NCBI GenBank assembly: GCA_030035585.1 | Contig: CM057468.1 | Location: 53,254,145 to 53,318,144, forward strand | DNA length: 64,000 bases | From: Dugong dugon | Taxonomy: Eukaryota; Chordata; Mammalia; Sirenia; Dugongidae | Direction of reading: 5' to 3' | Shown here: one piece after another, positions 56,700-64,000 of the stretch | Numbering within the stretch: the stretch's first letter is position 1 | Layout of the letters: every line of letters starts with the position of its first letter | The notes under the pieces: model-generated | Databases searched by the model: none | What the model was told of the DNA's origin: nothing | Seen by the model: the letters and a program-made list of their open reading frames with translations, nothing else | Translations under genes and position numbers: made by a program

Positions 56700-57700
56700 T
56701 TTTAACTTTCCTTTTTGAATTATTTTAGACTTAAAGAAAAGTTGCAAAAATTGTGCAGAGGATTCCTGTATACCCTTCACTCAGCTCTCTCTAATGTTAA
56801 CATCTCACATAACCACCATACAATGATCAAAACCGGGAAATTAACTTTGGTAAAATACTATTAACTAAAATCCTCTAACGTTATTTGAATTTCCACTAAG
56901 GTCTTTTCTGTTCCAGGACCCAACCTAGGATCTCGCATAGCATTTAGTTTTCATCTCTCTTTAGTCTCCTCCAGTCTGTGACAGTTTCTCAGTCTTTCCT
57001 TGTCTTTCATGACCTTGACACTTTTGAAGAATATACTAATCAGTTATTTTGTAGAATGTGCCACAATTTGGGTTTGTCAGATGTTTTCTCATGATTAGAT
57101 TAATTGGAATACCAGAGAAGTAAAATTGTACCCTTCTCTATGTGTCGTATCAGGAGGTACCCGATGTCCATATGTCTTATTACTGGAGATGTTAACTGTG
57201 ATCACTGGTTAAGATGGTATCTACCAGTTTCTCCACAGTACAATTATTATTTTCCTCTATGTAGATAATAAATATCTTTGGGGAGATACTTTAATATCCT
57301 CTTCTCCTTATATTTTCAAACACTAATTTTAGCATCTTTCAATGGCTTGCCTACAACAATTATTCCTGTGTTTTTTTTCCCTGTATCTTCCATTCCTTCT
57401 ACATTTATTAATTGCATTTCTTCTATAAGGAAGATTTGTCCCTTCTCCTCCACATATTTCTATATTTATATATATCAGTGGGGACTCATTTGCTTTATTC
57501 TATGGGTTATAATTCAATGCTGTCATTATTCACTTTGTTGCTTTGACCATTGGGAGCACCTTCAGGTTGGTTTCATGTTCTTTTGACATGGCCCCATCCT
57601 TTTTTGAGCACTGCAAGATGTTTCAAGTTCATTTTGTATTTTGCCTGCTTCAGCTCTGGAATCAATCACTTCTCAAAAGAATTATAGTTTCTTTTATTTG
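56700..57700 (-). mobile_element. Ancient L1 (L1M-type) 3' region
   Basis: The wording agaaaagttgcaaaaattgt, aatgttaacatctcacataa, cagtctttccttgtctttc and tgttttctcatgattagatt is the reversed 3' region of an old mammalian L1 group, ending near cccatccttttttgagc at 57590 and a little beyond. It is far more diverged than the L1s nearby. The subfamily name is uncertain. Confidence 0.62.
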
Positions 57701-57857
57701 AGAATGATATTTTGAAACCAGGATCTGAGCACTAGATGTGCTCATTGCTACTAAGGTGTCATTGCTTCTAAGCCCTCCAGCAGACAGAACAATTAACTAT
57801 GTGTATGTGCACTAACCCATGCATACACATATCTATACCTATCATTTATATATATGC

Positions 57858-58063
57858 AGACATACACATATACAGTACAACCTGAGAAAGCCAGAACCTG
57901 TGTAAGGCTGAAACCTGTCAGAGAAGGAAAATTCAAATATTTTCCACTAAAATGAGCGATAGAAAAGTGGTGAGACTGCATTCTGTCAAAGGCGGAAAAC
58001 TTGTGAAACCCAGAAAAAAAAGGCAGTCCCATCGAGTTTTGACTCTCACAGGTTTCATATGTG
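57858..58063. mobile_element. Possible small DNA transposon with imperfect inverted ends
   Basis: The left part (acagtacaacctgagaaagc, gaacctgtgtaaggctgaaa) and the reverse of the right end (atgaaacctgtgagagtcaa) share the gaaacctgt word group. The total size (about 205 bp) suits a non-autonomous Tc1/mariner-like or similar element. I cannot name it, and the match is imperfect. Confidence 0.3.
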
Positions 58064-58084
58064 TGTGTATGTATACATAAAAAA

Positions 58085-58253
58085 AAAAAACCAAAAAACC
58101 AAACTTGTTGCTGTCGAGTCGATTCGCCTCATAGCAACCCTATAGGACAGAGTAGAACTGCCCCATAGGGTTTCCAAGGAGCAGCTGCTGGATTTGAACT
58201 GCAAACATTTTGGTTAGTAGCCAAGCTCTTAGGCACTATGCCACCAGAACTCT
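58085..58253 (-). mobile_element. AfroSINE
   Basis: The copy begins with A-rich aaaccaaaaaaccaaacttg, then gctgtcgagtcgattcgcct and gaccctataggac-like words, body ccatagggtttccaagg, and the head ggttagtagccaagctctt with atgccaccagaactc. It lies close to a microsatellite. Confidence 0.9.
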
Positions 58254-58254
58254 T

Positions 58255-58276
58255 ATATGTGTATATATATACACAG

Positions 58277-58314
<38 letters not shown>

Positions 58315-58360
58315 GTGTAGATAGATAGGTAGGTGGGTGGGTGGCTGGCTGGATGGATGC
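58255..58360. repeat. Compound (TG)n and gata/ggtg/ggat microsatellite
   Basis: A TG run at about 58276-58313 follows a short (TA)n, and then come (agat), (aggt/gggt), (ggct) and (ggat) steps to about 58358. The sequence reads as a chain of single-base conversions of a four-base unit. Confidence 0.92.
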
Positions 58361-58769
58361 ATGGATACTTGGAAGCTTCTTATTCCAATCTAATTTAGGG
58401 TTTGTTCTTGCCTTCCCTCTTCTTATTTGTAATACTTTCCTCAGACAGTGAAAAACCTGACTCTCTGTATCAAGGTTTGCTTGTTTGTTCAATTATAGTA
58501 TACACAGAATTTCAGAATTGCTAACTCATATCCCTATTAGAGACAAATTTACTAATTATAGTATTTGTGTACAGTTCCTTTAGCCTTTAGCCTTACAGTA
58601 TCAAGTCAAAATCATGTTTTCTAAATTTACTTAGTTAATTTTCCTCACCCCCTTTAGTGTAGTTATGTTATTCATTTTTAATACAGTTAGGTTCATTTTT
58701 TACCGTTAGTATTCCACTTTAGAATCCCCCCACATTCTGAGTGATTTTAGCTATATTTCCTGAAATATC
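58361..58769. other. Single-copy DNA, no feature seen
   Basis: AT-rich sequence without recognisable repeat or gene. Confidence 0.4.
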
Positions 58770-58978
58770 AGGAGTCCCTGGGTTGCACAAAATTTAAGTG
58801 CTTGACTACTCGCCAAAAAGTTGGTGGTTTGAACTCACCCAGGAGCCTTGGAAGACAGGCCTGGCAATCTGATTCCAAATGGTCACAGCCTTGAAAACCC
58901 TACGGAGCAGTTCTGCTCTGCACACATGGGGTCTCCATGAGTTAAGATCGACTAGACAGCAACTAACAACAACAACGT
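58770..58978 (+). mobile_element. AfroSINE, second subtype
   Basis: The copy starts aggagtccctgggttgcac and has ttggtggtttgaactcacc, cttggaagacaggcctggc, a tail gggtctccatgagttaag and the end cagcaactaacaacaacaac. Confidence 0.9.
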
Positions 58979-59039
58979 GTGAAATATTACTATGGATGTA
59001 AGAGTAAGAACAATAAAACAAATGTTACTATTTAGATAA

Positions 59040-59640
59040 TAACATTCTTAAGGAAAGGCTGTTTCCTCCTCATTCCTGCTACCCCGTTCCCATTTTCACG
59101 TCCTTTTTACCCTGTTCCCAACCTTTCTCTGTAGGTAACCAATCTTTTTAATGTCTGGTTTATCATTCTTATATATTTATTTGTACAAATAAGCAGATAC
59201 TTTCTTACATGAAAGGTAGTGTACTATAGATACATTATTAAACTTTTCTCTTTACTCTTAACTATATAGTCTGAAAAGACTCCACATAAATTCACAGACA
59301 TCTTCCTCTCTCTTCTCTAAAGCTGCATAGTTTTCCATTACAAACAATGCTGCAACGAGTAACTTTGTAATCGTGACTTTTCGTGTTGTTGGATGTGTAT
59401 CTTCCAGGTAGATTCCTAAACGTAGTCTTGCGGGTTCAAAAGGCAAACATATGTGTGCATATGTAGTTTTGTTGGGTCTTGCCACATGCCCCTCCAGAAG
59501 GTTGCTTATCGGTTTGCAGTCCCATCAGCTACATATAACAGCGCCTATCTCCCCACAGCCTCACCAACAGAACGTGTTGTTTTGTCATACTCTTTAAGTA
59601 CTACAAATTTGATAGGTTAGAAATGATATCTTCTGCGTGT
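59040..59640 (-). mobile_element. Ancient L1 (L1M-type) fragment
   Basis: The reverse of an old L1 3' region and ORF2 end is seen in cccaacctttctctgtaggt, caatgctgcaacgagtaac, tagattcctaaacgtagtc and ccacagcctcaccaacag, which match the order in the other L1 ends here. The short - strand frame 59485-59258 belongs to the ORF2 end. Confidence 0.65.
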
Positions 59641-60164
59641 CCTGTGGGAGGAGTATGTAAGGGCAAGGTTGTTCTTTGTGGTTGGTTCTTTCCCAGAAGA
59701 GCACAAAAGGTTAGGGGATTTTGAAACCATCACTCTTTTTTGGGAATGCAGGGCCAGATAAAGTTTAATGTTGTCAGTCCCTTCGTTTGTTCAAAATGAT
59801 TGTTATTCGTTGCTGAATAACTCAGAAGCAATCATAAGCCTCTCGAGAGGGTGGGAAAACAGGGCCTAGAGAATAGTCTCTCAAGGACTCTTGCTGGCAT
59901 TGTTCCTGCAAAACCAGTTGAACAGTCTGTTGAGAAGTGGTAGCAAAATGTTGCATCTTAAAACTGGGATGCCTAAAAAAGAAAGAGAAATATTGATATA
60001 AAAGTTGTATAAAGTAGAGAGCCAGGAGATGAGCCATGAGGATTTCAAGACATCAGTGGAGGAAAATCATTTGGTTATACAGCACCACTTGTTGAGTTCA
60101 TTAAAACTCTCAAGCTAGAATGTTGATGCTCTTGGAGATATTGTACAGTCTTGGTTACCTCTTG
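59641..60164. other. Unassigned DNA, no gene seen
   Basis: This part may belong, with 60300-61050, to an old LTR-retroelement interior, judging only from its lack of other identity and its composition. I cannot show it. Confidence 0.3.
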
Positions 60165-60299
60165 TATACCAGTACCAGATGCTGACAGGTTGATTCCGAC
60201 TCATGGTGACCTATATATGTCAGGGTAGAACTGTGTTCCACAGGATTTTCATTGGCTGGTTTTTCAGAAGTAGATTGCCAGGCCTTTCTTCCAAGATTT
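60165..60299 (-). mobile_element. AfroSINE, second subtype, head missing
   Basis: The copy shows accagatgctgacaggttg, gactcatggtgacctatat, tgttccacaggattttcat and ttgccaggcctttcttcc; the tRNA-like head is absent. Confidence 0.85.
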
Positions 60300-61059
60300 C
60301 TTATATAAGGGCAAGCATTTCATCAGCTTCCTTAGTGGTCCAGTTAGTGGCTTTGTTCAGAGAGAATCCGTGGTTTCCTGTGGTGTTGAGGCTATCAAGT
60401 TTTGTATTAAGTCCTCAGGCTTCAGCTCACACGGTTTCTTCAGACCCTAGGGACAAGGGCAAGGACACCTAGTGTCTCAATTGGGATCTGGAGGGTCAGG
60501 TTTTAGTTCTTGATGACCAAATGTATTTCTGCAAAAACTATTTCTGCAACAGGCAAAAGGGAAAAAAGCCGAAAACTAGTTTGGAGGATTGTAGCCACAT
60601 ACTGAGAACAAACAAACAGAATTGAAAATTCAATAGATATCCACAATTTGGGTAAGGTAAGAAGATCCAGTCCAATTAAATCACCACCAGAAAAGACAAA
60701 GTTTGCGTATCTGCTTCTCCCAATTTACAAAGATGTGCAAAGACAATGAACAGGGTATAATCTGACAATTTGGAAGGGTGTGCTATAGTACTGTTTCCCA
60801 CTGAAACACAAAATTTATCTCTACAGTTAGCCTTCTTTTGGTCAAAAATAATCTCAATAAAAGATCATTCTTGATCACAAAATAAGGCTGGTTTTATTCA
60901 ATTTGACCTGGGTATTTACAGATGTGCAGCAAGAATGGTTATTTACCGTATAGGTTTTCTTAACTTTGCTTTGCTGAGGTTTTCATAAGGAATCTCAGAT
61001 TGGACTTTTAAAAGCCTTTCGAAGTTTGGAAGCCAAGCCAACGTCTATCAGATTTCACC
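60300..61059. other. Unassigned DNA, no gene seen
   Basis: No open frame of note. Words such as tttgctgaggttttcataag at about 60970-60990 look like an old dispersed repeat that I cannot name. Confidence 0.35.
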
Positions 61060-61745
61060 TGTGTTGTTGTTGTCAGTGCCATCATGTTGGCTCTGACTCG
61101 TAGCGACCCTGTGTGCAACAGAAAGAAACACTGTCCTGCACCGTCCTCACAATTGTTGCAATGTTTAAGCCCATTGTTGTGGCCACTGTGTCAGTCCATC
61201 TCATTGAGGGTCTTCCTCTTTTTCGCTGAACTTCTACTTTACCAAGCATGATGTCCTTCTCCAGGGACTGGTCCCTCCTGTTAACATGTCCAAAGTATGT
61301 CTCACCATCTTCCCTTCTAAGGAAACTTCTGTCTGTACTTCTTCCAAGACAGATTTGTTTGTTCTTCTGGTAGTCCATAGTATATTCAATATTCATCGCC
61401 AATGCCATAATTCAAAAACGTCAGTTCTTCTTCTGTCTTCTTTATTCATTGTCCAACTTTTGCATGCATATGAAATGATTGAAAATACCATGTTTTGGGT
61501 CAGGTGCACTTTAGTCCTCAAAGCGACATCTTTACTTTTTAACTCTTTTAAAGAGGTCTTTTGCAGCAGATATGCCCAATGCAATATGTTGTTTGATTTC
61601 TTGACTGTTGCTTCCCTGGGCGTTGATTGTGGATCCAAGTAAAATGAAATCCTTGACAACTTCAATCTTTTCTCCGTTTATCATGATGTTGCTTATTGGT
61701 CCAGTTATGAGGATCTTTGTTTTCTTCGTGTGGAGGTGTAATCCC
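61060..61745 (-). mobile_element. RTE LINE fragment (RTE-D), 5' truncated
   Basis: This is a 3' piece of the same RTE family. It starts at tgttgttgttgtcagtgcc and ends at about 61745 within the region after the RT active site. The - strand pieces 61665-61393 (FYLDPQSTPREATVKKSN) and 61408-61082 (SLEKDIMLGKVEVQRKRGRP) overlap in different frames. It is inactive. Confidence 0.88.
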
Positions 61746-62876
61746 TATAGGACAAGATACCTAAAGGCAATATTTATTTATTCATTTATTTGTTTGTATC
61801 ATTTTTAGGTAAAATCACCAGGGTGGGGTAGGGTGAGGGAGAAATGATAGGACTAAACTAGACTTCCCAGGAGTCTTTGTATGGAGGTCACCAGTCCAGA
61901 ACTGAGGACTTCTGACTTGGAAAAGAGGAAGGAAGAGGACATGGGGTCGAAACCAGAGAAATGACTGAGACATGCTCCCTATGATAATGTCCTTATGCCT
62001 GTGAGACCCCAAAATTCATGCTTTGGTTAGTGTAATTTAGTTTCCTGTAGAAACTGGCAGTGGGACGTCCAAGTCATGTGGAGTTACTTGTGAGATAGAT
62101 GAGATTAGAAGGAAATAAAATCTGAGTTTGCAAAAATTGTGAGGAGGATGGAAATGGTACAATCTCTTCTGTTACAACATGTAACTGTGGTGTTTGAATT
62201 TGTTCATACACAGTAGATAAGGAGGGGAATAAAACCACCAAAATATGTGTGTTAATCTGAGTTCCTCGAGGAGGAGACATCAACATAGGATTAAATATGC
62301 AAGAAATTTATTAGGAGAAACATCTGTGAAAGAAAATGGGGAGTGAGGCTGGGAGAATCATCAAACTCTGATGCGGGTTGAACCTCGAATGAAAAAGAGA
62401 GGGAAGGAAGGAGGTAAGTGTGGATGGAGTATCATAGACTGCGGGGCGGTTCCAAGGCAACTTTGGCAAAGTCATCGGGGAGTCCTCTGACCAAGATTCC
62501 CACGCCTCTCAGGAATTGGCCTGCCTTGTTATCCCTGTCATGAGAAGGAGACGACTATACTTTTTGCTAGTGTCACCGGACAAACACATAAAACATCACC
62601 TACCTGAACTTAGTGACTCACAGAGGAATATACAACACACAGAATCACACACATCCTTCATCCTTCTCTTGCCTCAGTTTACCTTCTCTGTGGTTGTATC
62701 ATACTGCTGTCCCAAGTTTGTTTAATTACTGTGATAAAAATGTTTAATACATATGCCAATGTCAATTTCCTGGTTTTGGGAATACACTATACTTATGTAA
62801 GATGTCATCATTGGGGGAAGCTGAGTGAAGTTGCACCTAATCTCCCTGTACTATTTTTGCAACTTCTTTTGAGTCT
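61746..62876. other. Single-copy DNA with a possible ancient repeat
   Basis: The part at 62250-62500 (gagttcctcgaggaggagac, aagaaatttattaggagaa) may be an old LTR or LINE scrap. No gene is seen. A (tatt)n run is at about 61770-61795. Confidence 0.4.
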
Positions 62877-62880
62877 ATAC

Positions 62881-63098
62881 GGAGCCCCTGGTGGTGCAGC
62901 GGTTAAAGCGTTCAGGTGCCAGCCAAAAGGTCGGTGGTTTGAACTACCAGCAACTCTGTGGGAGAAAGATGTGGCAATCTGCTTCAGCAGAGATTTACAG
63001 CCTTGGAAACCCTGTGGGGCAGTTCTACTCTGTCCTATAAGTTTGCCATGAGTCGGAATGGACTTGAAGCACTGGGTGTGGTTTGGTTTGGGTGAGTA
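62881..63098 (+). mobile_element. AfroSINE, full length
   Basis: A nearly complete copy: gagcccctggtggtgcagcg, tcggtggtttgaactacca, gagaaagatgtggcaatctg, agatttacagccttggaaa, tctactctgtcctataag and the end ggtgtggtttggtttggg. It keeps the aaagat/ttacagcc region intact, the spot disrupted in three other copies. Confidence 0.95.
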
Positions 63099-63724
63099 GA
63101 CAGTTACTTCAAGATAAAAAGTTAGAAAAAAACGTTTAACACAGAATCCCAAACATGGGTAAGCATACTGGTTTTAAGAATCCAAGTAATAAAAATAGAA
63201 AGCTCGAGTATTGAGAAGAATCTTGAAATGATAAAATATTTTGACAGAAATGATAAAAAACAAATGTGATTCTGACATGAGCAACAGACCTGAAGTAATC
63301 CATTTTGAACCTTCAAAGACAATGCTGCAGACAGAAGAAAGGAGAGCTTATCACGCATCACAGTTTCCTTGCATTAAGTGAGGTTGAAATGTAGTTGCAG
63401 TGAATTGAAAATAAAAACTATAATGTCAAGTGCTGCAGGCTAGCATTTCGTGAAATCCAGTCTTATTTGGAGCCGTGCAAGTGGCTTCTTTATGAAAGAA
63501 GGAAGCCGGAAAAAAAAAAAAAAAGCTGTATTTCTCTTTTAATCAAGAGTGGGAGAAAGAAAAATAGAACACCGAGCCACAGTTATCCACTTCGGTGACA
63601 TAACATTTGTCTTCAAATATGATGATCTCATTCACTATACCTCTTTCTCCATTATTTGAAAGCTACAACACATCACCACATCCATTTTCACCAAGCAGAC
63701 TTTATGGCTTTAGTCAAGACAATC
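63099..63724. other. Single-copy DNA, no feature seen
   Basis: An A run of 16 lies at about 63510-63525. There is no recognisable gene. Confidence 0.45.
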
Positions 63725-63928
63725 AAGAACCAGTCGCCGTTGAGTCCACTCCCACTCATGGTGACCCCTGTGTGTGTCAGAGTAGAACAGTGCTCCATAG
63801 GATTTTTCAAAGACTGATACTTTGTAAATATATCTGCAGGTCCCTCTTCCAAGGTGCCCCTGGGTGGACTCAAACCTCCAACTTTTCAATTAGCAGCCAA
63901 GCGCGTTAACCATTTGTACCAAGTCCTG
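63725..63928 (-). mobile_element. AfroSINE, second subtype
   Basis: The copy shows accagtcgccgttgagtcc, ctcatggtgacccctgtgtg, ctccataggatttttcaaag, aaggtgcccctgggtggac and the head attagcagccaagcgcgtt with atttgtaccaagtcc. Confidence 0.9.
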
Positions 63929-64000
63929 TATTTACTCTTATTATTGGGAATTTAAGATGTTTAAAACTGTGGTAACATTTTTATTGGGTCACTTCCATTA
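63929..64000. other. End of window, no feature seen
   Basis: Short AT-rich sequence up to the window edge. Confidence 0.4.

Noticed and set aside
58255-58360. A CRISPR-like or structured repeat array
   Set aside because: It is a compound microsatellite of two- and four-base units without spacers.

Overview
This window is mammalian nuclear DNA, almost certainly from an afrotherian (elephant-lineage) genome. The diagnosis rests on the repeats: many tRNA-headed short elements of the AfroSINE type with a shared 3' tail, RTE LINE copies whose 3' end matches that tail, and a lineage-type L1. Older pan-mammalian repeats (MIR, L2, MER5-like and other hAT elements, MLT1-like LTRs) lie among them. I found no host protein-coding gene, no tRNA or rRNA gene and no prokaryotic feature. 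All coding-like sequence comes from broken transposons or an old endogenous retrovirus.

Layout. 1-6782 is a nearly complete, dead L1 on the + strand, inserted in an AfroSINE. 7077-7645 is a GC-rich, A-tailed insert with 10-bp target duplications that looks like a retrocopy of an unknown transcript. 7892-10384 is a three-level nest: RTE inside AfroSINE inside a hAT element. 12.8-17.2 kb holds LTR sequence and a decayed ERV-L pol region (RT, RNase H, integrase, terminal dUTPase). 18.8-27.2 kb is a patchwork of LTR, MIR, L2 with a solo LTR inside it, RTE fragments, and a second hAT element split by RTE. 27.2-33.1 kb is poorer in repeats and has AT-rich blocks that could be conserved non-coding elements. 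33.2-34.7 kb is a short truncated L1 with a perfect 12-bp target duplication. 34.7-47 kb is single-copy sequence with scattered SINE, MIR and L2 copies, plus one LTR interrupted by a degenerate telomere-like block. 47.0-56.4 kb is another nest: truncated L1-B inside nearly complete L1-A inside an AfroSINE, with target duplications at both levels. 56.4-64 kb holds ancient L1 pieces, SINEs, an RTE fragment and microsatellites.

How the parts relate. L1 supplies target-primed insertion, recognised by A tails and target-site duplications, and probably made the retrocopy. RTE is the likely partner of the SINEs because their tails match its 3' end. Three separate insertions (two L1, one RTE) fall within a few bases of the same spot in AfroSINE sequence, which suggests that the SINE offers a preferred landing site. 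The most unusual items are that shared spot, the retrocopy, the telomere-like block, the tRNA-Gly-headed SINE and the conserved ~446-bp spacer between the two L1 ORFs.

Limits: family names come from memory of consensus sequences and not from a search, and boundaries without a stated duplication are approximate.
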